NCBI RefSeq assembly: GCF_014805685.1
Contig: NC_060890.1
Span: 14,718,000 to 14,781,999, forward strand
Reading direction: 5' to 3'
DNA from: Silurus meridionalis
Taxonomy: Eukaryota > Chordata > Actinopteri > Siluriformes > Siluridae
Length of the DNA: 64,000 bases
Shown: positions 1 to 14,115 of the stretch, piece by piece
Layout: each line of letters opens with the position of its first letter
How positions within the stretch are numbered: position 1 is the first letter of the stretch
Notes under the pieces: model-generated
Told to the model about the DNA's origin: nothing
Databases searched by the model: none
The model's input: the letters and a program-made list of their open reading frames with translations, nothing else
Translations under genes and position numbers: made by a program

Positions 1-378
1 AGCATCCCGTTTCACATTTTGTTGCTGTTATAACAATATTCACTCTTCTAGGAAGATGTATCACATTTTTCTCATCCAGCCACAGGGTGTTAATATAGTC
101 AGGTACAGATGTACGGTGAGGAGGCCTGAATGCAGTCAGTGTTCCTATACACCCTAAAATTGTTCAATGCTAGAACTCTATGGAGCTCGCTTTGTGCACA
201 GGGGCATTGTCGTGCAAGTTTGTGTCTCCTAGTTTGAATCAAGGGACATTTTAATTATTTACATTCAAAGACATTCCATACTATTGTGTGCCTCCAACTA
301 TGTGGTAACAGTTTGGGGAAGAACCACATATGGTTGGGAAAGTCAGGTGCCCCATTACTGTAATCCATATAGTGTATG
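1..378. mobile_element. Tc1-like nonautonomous element relic (runs off the left edge)
   Basis: The stretch resembles a widespread teleost Tc1-type repeat: phrases such as ttgttgctgttataacaat, tatggagctcgctttgtgca, cagtttggggaagaaccaca and a terminal ...catatagtgta are characteristic. It is degenerate and has no open transposase frame. Family recognition is from memory; the right end near 378 is approximate. Confidence 0.6.
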
Positions 379-3300
379 TTGGTGCTGCTCAGAGTAATGC
401 TTTTTAATCTGAGTTAGTTGTTTGGCTTTGTGTTTGAATTCGTTTTTACATGGATGCAAATATTGCAAGAGTTGAAGTTGTACACAATACCTAATATGGT
501 TCTAAAATAAATTAAAATTCACATGAGAAAAAAACAGATTGAGGTAGATTCCAGAGTGGCAGTGCGCACAGGCTAGTGAGATCAAGCTGGCAGCTCACAC
601 ACTTGGCCGGCGTACTGTAATAAGGGCGCTCTTCAGACGCTGGCCACGTGGCTGTGCCTCTCGGTTCTCATTAAGAGGCCTGTCAGTCAGGGAGCTGCTG
701 GAGCTGCATACTCTGGAGCTTTCTCCACCATCACAAGACATAATGACGCTTGGCATCACTGAGTAGGAAGTGGGATTAATGAATTGCAAATGTCTGCAAA
801 TTAATATGTTTAATGGGGAGCAGTCGTTGCCCATAAACCCTCCACCTCTGTGGCAGCGAGTGATTGTACTTCCGTTGCCTTCATTATTTAAGGTCATATG
901 GTTGTAAAGAGCATGAATATGGATCAAATTACAATATGGATGATTGCTGCCCCCTCTTGACTGACATGTTTTGGGATGCCTCTTTTGACCTGTATTTTTA
1001 TTTGCATTTAGCAGTGGCAAATGGAGTGTGCCAGATGTGATTATTTTATTTTTTTTTTTTAATGAAGTAGTTGTGATGTTAATGGAGGACATATGACATT
1101 CACTAACAGTGATTAAGCACAGCATTGAGCTTCTGGTGCTTTTTTTTTTTTTTTTTTAAATAGATTTTTCCCTTAAATTGGCTCTAAAATGTAGAAGAGG
1201 CAATCTTTAACCGAAACAATAATAGTTGTCGGTAATGTTCTGCTTGTATTATCATGAAAGGATTAAGAATGAATTTAGTGTTTGAATAAAACCAGGAATA
1301 TTGATACATAAAACTAAGTCTTCAAGAATTTTATGAAGATTCTAGGCTGAATGCCCACATAAAAAAAAAACTGACATTGTTAAATCTATGGAACACTGAT
1401 ATTCAGCTTTTTTCCACCCTTAAACAGCAAGGCGTTTTTATCAAAAAATTGCATAATATAAATTGCAACAACCATTATTCTAGATACTGTGTCTGAACTA
1501 CCTCAAAGCATGATGTAATTTTTTTTCTTTTGGTCAGCACTTCCCATAAGAGCAATGGGAAGTCCAAGTAATGAGAAGTGTGTGCACCAGTGTAAGGGTG
1601 TAGCTAGCTGGTTGTTTGGATTTTTAGGCAACATAGCATTAATGACATATCTTCATTCCAGGAGAAATAACCACATTTTTGCTGGGAATTATATGCAGTT
1701 TTTAGCTCCACTGGGTAGAGGTGAATATCCGAGGAAAAGCCATCTTCGGTTCTGAAAGCAGATTGGCTTTTAATACTCACTCAGAGTTCCTGGAAGCTAT
1801 TATGTGATTACAGAAAATCCGATTCGTCTCCTGCTCATTTCCACAGAGAACAAGTAGTGCATCCAGACATTTTTGTAAAACTCCCAAAGGCAGGAAATGA
1901 TTGGGTTGTTTCATATTTAATGATACTAATTGCTTACTTTTTCTTACTAATTACTTATGGCCTAGTTGGGCATGATATGTGTTTGATGTTTTGCCTGCTT
2001 TGAACAAACTGTCATCAAATAAAAGCAATTTAAAGATGACTGGAACCACTGTGTTTGCACTGAACACTGTCTTTGTGGATGTATTTAATTTGTGCACTGA
2101 GAAAGACTGGCAGTGCACATTTGTGCATAAGAAAATTTTTTATAAAAAAATAACCTCATGATGTAATTAGTTTTGGAGGTTGGAGGAAAGAGCATTCCAG
2201 CAGGCAGTGGCAGTAGGGTAGATCAGCAAAGGAAAATAATTCTTTATATAACTTGTCATTTTCTTTTGAACCCATGCTTGTGTCAGCGTTCTGTTCATAC
2301 TACTTAATACATAATAGGCCTCATCTGCTCATGCCACATCAGCACTGATTCCATCAGCACTGTCACTTTTTGCATCATCATCTGGATAAACTGCATATAT
2401 TTCCCCACTTAGTGCAAAAAAGTACATGACTTATGTAGTGACAATTAGATTTAATACTAATGTGGTACTTAATGTGGTATTTGCATAATCTTGTGAATGA
2501 AACTTATAAATGCATGACTGCACCTTCATAATGTCCTGTCTACTGAATCAGCCATGGCACGGATTTATGCATTTTCCACCTAACAACGTGACATATCAAG
2601 AATGTTTCTAGATTGAGATTGTCTGGTTTTCTTATTTCTCATGAAACATTATTCCTTTTTTTTTTTCCTAAACATTTTCTGTCAATTTGCGAATATTCCT
2701 GGAACATTTACTGCCTTCCACATGTCTAACCAGGATATAATGTTTACTGACTAAAGACAAATACAAAAAAAAGGATATTACTAGTATATTTTGCCATTTT
2801 TGCCAAGTAAATACTCCTAAACGCTTGCTAATCCAACATAGACAAAAATTAAGATTAAATATTTCTGACAGAACTCTTGTTTATAGTCACTCACTGCAGC
2901 TACCCAGAAAGTGCATACATTTCGTTTGGATCACATGCTATATGCACAACATAATTAATTTGTAGAGCTTTGCATGTACAGCATATACTGTATATTTACT
3001 CTTGTGTGCAAGATGATTAGTCATTTTACTGACAAGGGATGATTTCAGAAGTTTCTATTTGAGTGTGAAGAATAACCTGATGAATCTTAAGGCCTCATTG
3101 TGATTACAGTTTTTAATCAGGACTCCGGAGGGGCTCCTCTGAACAGAACCTGAATAACGAGTGTGTATTTACAGATTTGATGAGAGCTCAATGCTATTCT
3201 CTGCCCACATTCAAATTGGGAGGAAGAGTGTGGGACCAGAGGTGATCTGGGACAGGTGTGTGTGTGGGAGTTTTCTGTAATGGAAAGACTGGTGAGTGGG

Positions 3301-3989
3301 GGATGCTTGCTGTGTTGCTATGGTGAAGCTGTCCTTTTAATTTCAACCATATTGTGTGGGTGGTAATACACAGTATTTGTGCGCATTTGGACTGAACCAA
3401 ATTATCTGAATGTAAGCTAATTATCTATAAGTTGGAAAGGGTGATGTTGATGCAATTCACCTGCTTCTTGCTGGTCAGTGGTTCCAGTTTGCTCTTTGTG
3501 CCTGATGTGAAAGCGGTTTTAGTGATGTGTTTATAGCAAATGATTTAATTATTCCTGAGGGTGTCTCTGCTTTCTTTTATTCTTTGCGAAAACAATGGTT
3601 TGAACACAGGCATGTTATAAATAGCTTTGCAATTTGTGTAAATCTCTTTTCCATCAGTGTGAGACATGCTTAATAGAGACATGGTATGAGCTGCATAGTC
3701 GCTAACACACTCCCCTCTTTATTCTGATTCTCTTTTTCATAGATTTCAATGTAGATGAAGACAGCTGTACATGATTATGGCTTCATATGGTTCCTGGTCA
3801 GTCATAATACATTTGTGTTTGTGTCTTTGATCTGTGTGCAAATTTGTTATTGTAAATAAAATTTCTCATTAATACTACAGTAAAGCAATTTTTTTAATAA
3901 GTAAACTTGCTTTATGGGGACACCAGTACCTATAGATTTCTGATGGGTTTTCCACATGATCAAACAATATAGATAAAACAACAATAGTA
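379..3989. other. noncoding, AT-rich, no gene seen
   Basis: Only short frames without conserved domains occur. Poly-T runs (1049-1060, 1141-1157) and AT-rich unique-looking sequence fill the stretch. It is either intergenic or part of a long ndst2 5'UTR intron. Confidence 0.5.
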
Positions 3990-4004
3990 ATGTGTGTGTG
4001 TGTC

Positions 4005-4041
<37 letters not shown>
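3990..4041. repeat. (TG)n then (GA)n microsatellite
   Basis: Uninterrupted GT and GA dinucleotide runs. Open frames crossing it encode only repeat-derived Arg/Glu or Ser/Leu. Confidence 0.95.
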
Positions 4042-4046
<5 letters not shown>

Positions 4047-4224
4047 TTTGTTTTCTCAAGTGGTCTTTAATGTAGAAGCTAGACATGGGTACAGAATTAG
4101 TAGATTCTCTAGTACAGGCTGTGTGTGTGTGTTGCATGTGTGTTGTGTTTCAAACCATGTAAATGTCTGTGTATGTTTAGGTGTTAATGTGCAGAGGACA
4201 GGGAAGTAGAGGAAGAGAGGGAAA

Positions 4225-4341
4225 GGGTGTGTGTGTTGGTGGTGGTGTTGGTGGTGGTGGTGGTGGTGGGGGGGTGCTTTGTGGGGTGTTAAGGCTCACT
4301 GAGGCCAACAAGCTCCAGCATGTTTTTCCCTTTTTTCCCTT

Positions 4342-4398
<57 letters not shown>

Positions 4399-4406
4399 AG
4401 AGAGAC
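4225..4406. repeat. (GGT)n-rich block and (CA)n/(GA)n microsatellite
   Basis: A GGT/GTT-rich block (about 4229-4275) is followed by (CA)n at 4344-4396 running into (GA)n to 4406. Confidence 0.95.
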
Positions 4407-6685
4407 AAAACCTACGCCTCTGTAGAAATGACCTGACAGTTTTTTCTCTTACAGTTTGTGAGCCTCCGTTTTGTTTATTGTCAAGGATGGATGTCTAGTG
4501 CACAACAATATATTCATTTTTCTGAATACATGGAACTTGGGGCTATAAAGAAAGGTTTCATTTCATATTAAACATTTGTCCACAGAGAAACCTGAATGAT
4601 CATGATCCCTTTTTCTCTGGGGAAGAAAATGTACATTTTATCCTAAAGTCCAGCTATGTCATTGTGCATTTTGAAGGCAGATTCTCCAGCAGATATTTAG
4701 CTTTTTGCAGCCTTGTGTCCTGCTGTGCTCATGCTGGGAGTAATAATGGATAAATGGGGGGAAAGCTGGTTAAAAACTGGGTAATGACTTCTTCCCTATC
4801 TCCATGCTAAATGTATCTTAGATCTGAGATGAAATGATGAAACAAATCACTTTGACACATGGTCTTATTTGTGACACAATATAAATTCATTTTATTTTTT
4901 ACAAAATCCGGAGTATGTGCAGCAATGAATTATAGATGACTGCACTAGTTCTGCCATGTTTTATGTTAGGATCTGACTTACATCATAGAGCTCTGTGCAA
5001 AACGACACCAGATGCAAAGGCACTTTAATTCCTTTATACATGTTGAGCTGACTGTATGCCATTGTTTTGTATTCCTTTGTGCAGTGGGTTTTAGTTAGAG
5101 ATCATTTTTTAAATTCCCTGTGTTGCACATAAAAAGAATCTTAAAGGACCATATGCTGTTCTGACAGAGCTGCCCTGCCAGCAGTTATGTTTACTCAGGT
5201 GAGAATGCTTTCACTGTACTGCATACGCCAGCATACAGGAAGCATCTTTTCATCATACACCAGATGTAATGGAGAAAAATAAAAAATAAACCATAGTACA
5301 CCAAAGGACTGTTGAATTCTTGATCCTGATTGGTCAAAGATTAGTTGACCTAATTTCAGATTAATTAATCTGAGATTAGTTCCAACAAATCACAGGTTTA
5401 CACTTAAACGTGTGTTCTAATATATTATTGTTTCTATAATAACTATATACTCTAGCATATGTGAACTTACAGTAGGATGGCAGAAATTTGAATTAAATGG
5501 ATGAAAAGTAATATGGGTAATATTTTTCTTATTGGGGACATTCATTTTAATTTTTTACATATTTGGCCATTTTGGAAGGGGAAAAATAAAAAGTAGTTTC
5601 TTTGTTTGTCGTGGAAAAGCATTCAGAACAAAGGCCTTTGTGGTTTCTCCATAACATGACAAGCTTCTTATTTTTGTTGAGAGGGAAACTCTTTGTAGCT
5701 GTTATAATGCATGTGTTGACAGGAATTCGTTTGTTTCATGTGTACTCCACAACATTAAATGTAGATGGATGAAATGTAACTGTAAATGGTGTCCTTTCAA
5801 GTGTGCATACTTTTCTTTTGCACAAAAAAGGCTTCAGATATTATATTGATCTAATGCTTAGCCTTTAAACCCACCCATTAAGGCTGCTATGTATGTGGAG
5901 CATTTATGTCAGCCAGCTATGACAGACACACACCGTCTGTTTCATTGTCTCTTATATTGGCCTCTTCATTGACCAGCTGCTAATAACCATTGATCTTGGA
6001 TTAAATCTAAAGTCTTGAAGGCCTAAATGTAATTTAAGTGTACTTGTCATTTTGATTAATATTTAAATTGTCTATTTTACTATTTCATATGACCACATTC
6101 ACATCAATTCCTTTGTAGTGCCAACTGTAAAAAGTAAAAACAACAAAAACAAAAAAGGTATTAAAGGTATAAAGCTAGCAGCGGTTTATGTTCTGTTTCA
6201 TATACTATATAAGGACCATTAAATGAGCTTCACATTAGGCCAGAGTTTGGACAAGGCATACCCAGACAGACAGAGCTCATATTGTGCCCAAGGCCTATAA
6301 ACTCTTTGCTCATCTTAGCTAAACTTAGCCTTCATGTGCTCTTGATTTCAAACCAAATCTTTCTAAATATTTGGGCAAATATTAAAGCATCTTAGAAAGG
6401 TCTGGAGGGTGTTTTCTCCCAACCGGTAGCTAGTGGTTGCTTTTAAAATTCTCCATTTGTGTGTGTTTGCAAGCCACCAATGTGTACCTGTGGTGGAATT
6501 CAGGTGGGTTGGATCTAGTCCACACAACCAGGCATGTGTTTGAGATGCTCATATGAGGTGAAAGTGTAAAGTTATGCAAAGAATTGAAGGGATTCCAAAC
6601 AGGGGAAAAAGATTATTTGCATTTTAGGTACTCTTGAACTAAACATTCATTGTGGCCCATTACATGTATATGCCACTCACTCGAT

Positions 6686-6687
<2 letters not shown>
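4407..6687. other. noncoding, AT-rich, no gene seen
   Basis: No splice-bounded coding blocks or clear element ends were found. Sequence looks unique at this resolution. Confidence 0.45.

Positions 6688-6751
<64 letters not shown>
6688..6751. repeat. (AT)n microsatellite
   Basis: About 32 AT units, uninterrupted, 146 bp left of the first TIR element at 6897. Confidence 0.97.
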
Positions 6752-6753
<2 letters not shown>

Positions 6754-6896
6754 GGAACGCATGCAAATGAGTGTTGCACAACCAAGGACACAATATAAGA
6801 GGGTTGTAAAAGTTTAAAATCTGTAATTATTTGATAGTTGGCAAGGAATTGGATGCATGATCACTACAAGACCTTCCTACTACAGTCTTCTACTTA

Positions 6897-7698
6897 CCGT
6901 ATTTTTCGGACTATAAGCCGCTACTTTTTTCCCACGTTTTGAACCCTTAAACAACGAAGCGGCTAATTTATGGATTTTTCCTGGGTTTTTCCCGGTTTCA
7001 CAAACTTCAAGCCAAAAAACTGAGCGACATAACATTAGACCAATGATATTTCCGAATGGAAACGAGAAAAAAAGGCACCTCACCTGTGTTCTGAGCTGCA
7101 CGGCATCGGGAGAAAAAACTTCCACCGGTGTTGATTTTTAAACGCATGATGATGACAAAAGAAAAACTCTCGAGAGAACTAGTTGTGAAAGGAAGGAGGA
7201 GGACAGTGAACAATGACTTTCTTGGTAGGCTACTGTTTAGATACAAGCCATTGTAGCACGTTGAGTCTGGGTGAAGGGAGAGCTCACTAACTCCATTTGC
7301 AACAGAAATCATATAAGCACAGACACGTTTCCAAAACTCTTGCTTTTTTATTTTTCTTGGCAACAGCGTTACGGGTTATTTAAAGAAACTTAGAAATGAG
7401 CGTCAGAAAATAATAAGGACATATTCCTCGGTCTTGCACACATGCAGTAATACCGGAAAATGCGGCTGCAGGCTATTCCCAAAATGCCGCTCTGCTCTTA
7501 AAGGAGCCACAACATATTTCACCCGTTACACCGTGTAACAGACACTGTCTTTCATTAAAGCCTGTGTAAAGTTCATTAGTGTAGATACATACAGGCTTAT
7601 ACACAGGTGCGGCTTATTTATGTTAAAAATACAAATATTTGTCAAATTCAGAGGGTGCGGCTTATATATGGGTGCGCTTAATAGTCCGGAAATTACGG
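6897..7698. mobile_element. nonautonomous TIR DNA transposon, copy 1 (802 bp)
   Basis: The left end ccgtatttttcggactataa and the right end ttatagtccggaaattacgg are inverted repeats of each other (about 20 bp, one or two differences). TA lies at both flanks, consistent with a TA target duplication. The interior has repeated gcggctta/ggtgcggcttat motifs near the right end. The same sequence recurs at 19727-20332. No intact transposase is visible, so it is MITE-like; I cannot assign a superfamily. Shared frames in the two copies are explained by copy identity. Confidence 0.85.
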
Positions 7699-9974
7699 TA
7701 TTAACAAATTACAGAAATACTCACTGTTGTTCTTGCTAAATGAGACATCGCCAATTATTCTTTGTATGCATATTGATCATCTTGCAACCAGTTTGCTTGA
7801 CGTAATGTTTTTACATTGAAGATATATAGTGTTAAAACTATAAAGCATTCTTATGCTCTATAAAAATTATATCAAAATATCGTTCATTTTGCATTTGCTA
7901 AGAACTAAAAGTTAATTTTTGTCCTGCATAATAAAAAGGGCTGCCTTCAGTTCAGACTAATGTGAGCTCAGACTGCTGACAAATATTTCATCAACCCCAC
8001 ACTGATTGTGTTATTTCTATGGTGACAGTTACAGCTTAGAGAACACTTTGAGAGTAGAGAATACTGTTAGCTTGTGTTGTACTTATTATCTTGTGATTAT
8101 GCACTAATCTGCTAATATTGGCAGTGGGCTAATATTTGTACCTGTGTAAAACACTTGGCACACGTTAGTGCGTTAAAATCTGTACTGAGGGTGGCGCAAT
8201 TAGTTTGTTGAACTGAGAAAGAAAGTACCTGCGTTTATATAGAAATGCACAATACACTTACAATCAAATGGTTCTTTAGATGTGTGTGTATGTGTATATA
8301 TACATTGTATTTTAGCCTGTTTAATGTTTCATATACTACTATACATATTGCTCATTTTGTGAGTAAATCAGTTCACTATTCACATGTAACTATACTTATG
8401 TGTCTGAGTGAAAAAATGGAACCGTATTAACCCATGGATTTGGTTACTGCACTTACCAGAGTACTAGCTGATAAACCAGTATAAATAATGTAAGCATGTA
8501 ACAGGTACATGGGCATCATGCTGGTGTCCAAAAAGCCTTTCATGTAAAAAAAAAACCTTTCAAAGACCATGCTGCAAAGACTATTTGTGAATATCACAGA
8601 GTGTGCTCCAAAAGCATAAAAGTCCACACACACTATTGGACAGATCTTTAAGAATATTTCCTGTTTTCTTTCCACCCTATGATTCATAATCAGTAAAATA
8701 GGGCCAATCAGCTCAAGCACATGGTGGAGTGAATCATACCAATCAGTCTGACTTGCGCTTTCTAAAGAGATCATTGTGTCTTTGTCTATCTTTGAGAGTG
8801 GAAACCAAGTATATTATTAGCGAATGAGTCAAGCACCACCTTGATAAGAAATAATTGCAGGACATTCCCACAGATAAGCAACTCTTAAAACAGTAAGAGC
8901 AAGTGCAATTAAGAGCACTAGTGTGCTTTTGTGCAGTGAGAATTTTGGGAGTGCATGAGAGATCACAGTTGGAGACAGGTGAGCCAAGCTCTTCAAACGT
9001 TGCTGATGAAGGGAAACAGCTTCTTCAGATTCCTCTTCAAAGGGCACTAGGGCATTTTATTAAAGGCTAATGTGATGGCAAGAGATACTTTAAAGGAAGT
9101 GAATTTCTGTTTACTTTCATGCTGAACTCCTTGGTGGATGTTATAATTTAATGATCATTAAAATCATTTAATCATTAAATTTTTTGAACAGTCTCTATTT
9201 TTACATAGGACTGAAGTGTAACTTGTATTTGGTGTATTTGGTGGTTCATTTTAACTTTATTTCTGCAGTTATTTAAGTATTGGCACAGCTTGTAAATGGC
9301 AACAATGGTAGTAACTCAGAGTCGTGTTCATTTTGATGCAGTTAAATTATATATTTTTCACCACTGACTTCTTTTTTTTCTTTTCATTTTAGTTACACTG
9401 TTATAAAGTGCTCTCTCCTTGGTAGTAACATGTTGCACTCCCATTGTTGTCATGGTCCATTTATTTAGTCATTTATCACTTCTGCTTAGCAAATTATTCA
9501 GGTTAATGAACATAATACACTTGTTAATATTTCTTACCTTTTCTCCTCTTTTATACTTATTTTCTTTTAATAGTGTTAAAGAGTACAAGGTAAAAGAATA
9601 CCAGTTGTGTGTTCAGATTTACAGTTAGAGTTGTTAAAGATTACATGTTTTGCATCGTTACTTGGAGGTTCTGCTGGTTGACAAAAGTGAAACAGCAAGG
9701 CTTAGCTTTATTTCTCATGGTTTTCACGAACTCATTCAGTTCTACATATCTAACTGCACAGTATGTTATATACTGCAAATGCAATGAAGCTGGGTTTGAT
9801 CTTGTTCTAATTTCTCTTTTATTTATTCCATTTATTTGTCTCCTCTTTAGATACATTTTTATTTATTATCTAGTAAGTGCTAAAATATCCAAGACAAGTT
9901 AATAACCATAAAACATAATACAAATACTAATATACACTTGAGTTATTTTATTAGGAATACTATACTATACTATA
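7699..9974. other. noncoding, no gene seen
   Basis: AT-rich sequence with only short unconserved frames and no clear repeats. Confidence 0.45.
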
Positions 9975-10500
9975 AAGACCTTGCTTTGATCTTAGAACAG
10001 CTTTTGGCTTTTTTGTGCTGTTGATTCTACAAGGTTTTAGACACATTCTTTTGAGATTTTGCTCCATGTTACCATCATTTAATTACATAATTGCTGCAGA
10101 TTTGTCAGGTGCTCATTAATGCTGCAAATCTTCTGTTATACCTCATTTCAGAGTGCTCTACTGTATCAGATAACTGGAACTGGTAACTGGAAATGCACTG
10201 AAGTTTTTAGAACTCATTGTAATGTTCATGAAACCAGTTTGAGTTGACATGGTATATTATTATGCTAGAGGTAGTACTATATATTTCACAAGTCAGGTTA
10301 AGTACATAGATTAATTATGTTTTTGTCATATTATGACCCTACCATCTGCATGCCAAAGCAGAAATCATGACTCATCAAACCAAGCAATGCTTAAACCTGT
10401 CCAGACCTGCCAGTTTGGATGAGCTTATGCCCACTGTAGCCTCAGATTTCTGTTTTTGCCCAGTAGAACCTGTGCTTCTTTTACTGTAACGCATCCACCT
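9975..10500. mobile_element. degenerate Tc1-like transposase-region relic
   Basis: Phrases such as ttgattctacaaggttttag, ttgctgcagatttgtcaggt, gaactcattgtaatgttcat, gaccctaccatctgcatg and cagaaatcatgactcatca follow the order of a common fish Tc1-type element, read against its transposase strand. It has many substitutions and deletions and no open frame. Recognition is from memory of repeat consensus text. Confidence 0.6.
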
Positions 10501-12699
10501 AAAAAGGTGACAGGAGACATTAACTGTAGCCCTTGACCCGTATTGTCATATTCATTGTGTTATTTTAATTTACTTGCAAAAGGCTCGATGTAAAGTGGGT
10601 TTTAGGAACAGACTGTTTTAGGGCAGATGTTTAGAACAAAGTGTAAAAATGAAGGGGAAAAAAAGAGTAGTTCACACTGTGGCAGATGTACACAAAGTGT
10701 TAGTGTGAAATTTCACAGCTACCTAAAAATTCTACCTAAAAAAAAGGTCAGCGCTAAAGGTTTGAGGCTTGAGCACATCTTAGTGGATGGGAATCATTAC
10801 CACTCGCCTATGACTGGTTTCACATCAGTTAATTTTCTCATTAAATGCTGGTCTATTGGATGTGACAGTAACTATTGTGTCTCTTGTTCTCTAGACGATG
10901 GGGGCCATTACCACACACCACATTAATAATCGACTTCAATATTTCTAGATGTGAACAGAGAGAAGGAATGCATTCCAAATGGATCAGATTGATTTTGTAT
11001 GCGTCTACCTCTCGATTGCATTAAATGTCCGATTTTTCAAAAAGATGGAGAACCCCTGGTGCTCTGCTACAGGAGCACCCTTCTCAGTGTTGTCATGGAG
11101 ACAGACTTAAGCTGCTCTGTGATGCCAGTATTGTGTTAGCATCAATCCTCTCTTATGTGATGGCCATTATCAATTTTGCTCTAGATCAATTTGCATTGTT
11201 GGAATTTAAAATAAAGGGTTAATTCTGACCTTCCTGTCACATCAGCTTCAGGGGGAATAAATATTGCATTGAACAGGACTCATAAACTATTAAACTACGT
11301 GACTATGTAGTTAAAGTTCGACCAACTTTTAACTCCTGCGTTAATAGCAGTTACTTTTGAATATAATAGTACTTTAACTCCACAACACACCAGACCCTGA
11401 GTAAATGTTGCTGGGTTTCTGTGCCTCCTGCAGAAGTGGGCAGTGAGCTGAATTCAGAGAACGTGTCTCTCCAGTCTCAACAGGGGTCATTACTCTAGCG
11501 TACTCTGAGTGAAATGGGAGGGCAGGACTGTTTGGCCTTTTGCACAGTGTGTGCACTGTTAACAAATTCTCTACAGACATGAATCAGTGACAGGAGATAA
11601 TGTGGAGGCAGTGGGGGAGTTTGTAAAAGTTCATAGAGATTTGATCCATAAGACAGGGCATAAAAATGTAAGAGTAGAATTTTAGATCTTACTTGGACTT
11701 TCTGGAGATTGATTTTTCTGGGTATTCTGGATAGGTTTTCTAAAACATTGATTGGCCTCAGTAAATTGGCAGTAGCTGTTTTTTTTTTTTTGCATGAATG
11801 TGTGTTTTATATAGTTCACTGCAAAAGACTGCTGTACCATCCAGGATAGATTTCTTCTGATAGATTCTGGCAATCACCATAATCTTTTGGCAGTACAGCA
11901 GAAAAGTGTACACCTTATAGGTGTTTAAATCTTGAAAATACTATAGCCATCTGTGGCCTGGAGTACAAGAAGGCTAAATTGGCCCATCACTCAGTTTGGG
12001 AAGAATGACATATAGTTTTCTCCTGTCTTTATGAAGTGACAGTAGCCAATCGTAGGTGTCATTGAGCTCAAGTGTGTAGAACCGGGTGAATAGAGCTTTC
12101 TTCTGGGCATGTTTCTATGCTGCACTGTGACAGCATGGACAGAAATTCTTAAAGATTCACTCTTTTAGAGAAAGTATATGCAATTCCTCACCTTCCAATA
12201 GCAGGTGGGTGGGAAATGGCCATATTATGGAGAAAATGGGGGAAATAAAAAAAAAAAAAAAAGCTGATTTGTGTTACTGTAAAAAAAAATCGGACAATAG
12301 ATCAGAGTACAAATAGCAGTAATATCTTTATCTCCAGATACAGTTGAATACCAAATTCAAACACTAACTAATCTCTCTGAAGTCAGTGAGATAATTGGAT
12401 TTTGCTCTTGGGCATTTTTCATACATCTGAAGGAAAGTACAAAGATATTTTGTTGATTAAAATTATAAAACATTAAAGCATTGAATAATTGTGACTTAAT
12501 GTTGGAGATACTGAGTGACTGTCATTTTAGTCATGGCCAATTAGCCCTTGTACAAACTGGAAAACAAAGACAGAAATTCTGACTTTCCTGAGCTAGCAGG
12601 ACATTCCTCTCCCCTCGATTATCTAATCTTGTAGCAGAGAATATTGCATCATTGGTTAATATCTGATTATGAAAGTGAATTGTGCAGAGTAGAGCATAA
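10501..12699. other. noncoding, no gene seen
   Basis: Short frames at 10627-10926 and 11025-11222 show no recognisable domain. Poly-A/T runs near 11780 and 12247. Confidence 0.45.
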
Positions 12700-12719
12700 C
12701 CCATGCCTTCACCAGAATC

Positions 12720-12990
12720 TGAGCTGACGGGTGTAAAAGTGTCCTGCCTTTGTTTTTCTCTTCATATCATATCCTCAAGTGTTTCCTGCCCCACATGGTC
12801 CAGGTCCCTGCAGCATTCATGGTTTTTCATTCATTTTATTTTTATTTTAACTATATACAAGTAGATACGGAAGGTATCACTTTGACCAGCTGTTTTTTTT
12901 ATTCCCTTCAATTCTTAAGTTCTTTAAAGCTGCTTTGAGACAATGTCCACTGTGAAAAGCGCTATAGAAATAAACTTAAACTTGAACTTT
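12720..12990 (+). mobile_element. LINE/SINE-type 3' tail relic
   Basis: The segment ending ttaaagctgctttgagacaatgtccactgtgaaaagcgctatagaaataaa resembles the 3' tail shared by many fish LINE-derived repeats, ending in short ACTT-like units. Only the tail region is recognisable and the left border is a guess. Confidence 0.5.
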
Positions 12991-13879
12991 TTTTTAATTA
13001 CAGTAGATTAGAGGGCATGCCAGACTTCTAAACTCTAAGCAAAAAGTCCTAACTGACTACAGTATATGTGAAATACTAAATGGCCACTGTTGCCAATGGC
13101 ATATAATGTACTATAAACTATGGTATAAATCTCTTTTTTTTTAATTGCTAACATAAAAGCGAAGTTTATGGTATACTTAAACTGTCAGTTCTCCCTTCTG
13201 TCTCTGTGGCAAAAGCCATCTCACACTTGAGCAGATCACATTTTGAAAAGTCTCTTGGGCTGATCGTCAGCCTTTACTCATGACACTTGTTTTGATGAAA
13301 AATGCCTTCAGTACATATTGTGTTTGCTCTCTCTAGATTCTGACAGAGCACAGGGACCAACGCCTACTGAGCACTGCCCTTTTAATTGACAATTCTTTTC
13401 TCTCAACTTATTCATCCTCAGTGGGGGGTCTTTAGTCTCTGCACAGGAGCTATTCAGCATTTCATTGATATTTCATTATGGCTGGTTCGCCATATTGATG
13501 AAGGTATTTGTAGCTTTTTCTGTCTTGTAAATTTCCATTACATACGGACTCGTGAGACATTAGATGAAATACATCTTCAGGCCAACATGATGCTTAAATG
13601 CACCATAGCATAGATTCTACAAGATTCCTTTTTCTTATTAAATAAAATAAAGTACACAACATGCTTTTCAGATTTGAATAGATTTATATAGACTTTATTC
13701 TTCTTATGTCTTGCTCAAAAAAAAGACATTAAACCTAAAACAAAAGCAGTGTGGGCTTGAATTTAACATGCTTCTGAAGGCCTCTTGATGGCCAGTGTGG
13801 AATGAGACACTTTTTAATATGAAATTAATTAAGGTCTTGGTGTGAGACATGGTGTGATGCTACACACAATACTTCAACA

Positions 13880-14115
13880 TTTGGTGTTCATTTGTTCTTA
13901 TGGGGATATGAACCTAAATCATGCCAGCAGAAATGCATGCCCTCCACAGAATAATAGATCCACAGCGTAGGAGTCAAGCACTCAGGCCTGTATGAGGCAC
14001 TCACCCACTTGTCAAGAGTATGGCGAAGGATGACTCATCTGATCATATCACTTTTTTCTGCCATTTCCACAGTTGTGGACGCACTGTTCTTGCTGACAGA
14101 ATGATCACGCTCCTG
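13880..14115 (-). pseudogene. Tc1/mariner transposase fragment (relic)
   Basis: Read on the - strand the segment gives WKWQKKVI*SDESS followed by an interrupted GSIILWRAC-like block, echoing the W..VLWSDES and GGSIMVWG motifs of Tc1/mariner transposases. Stops and frame breaks show it is dead. Confidence 0.45.

Noticed and set aside
595..1125. 176-codon open frame on the - strand
   Set aside because: Low-complexity composition, no domain, no splice or codon signal; chance frame in noncoding DNA.
10627..10926. 99-codon frame with several Cys and His
   Set aside because: No recognisable zinc-finger spacing and no exon borders.
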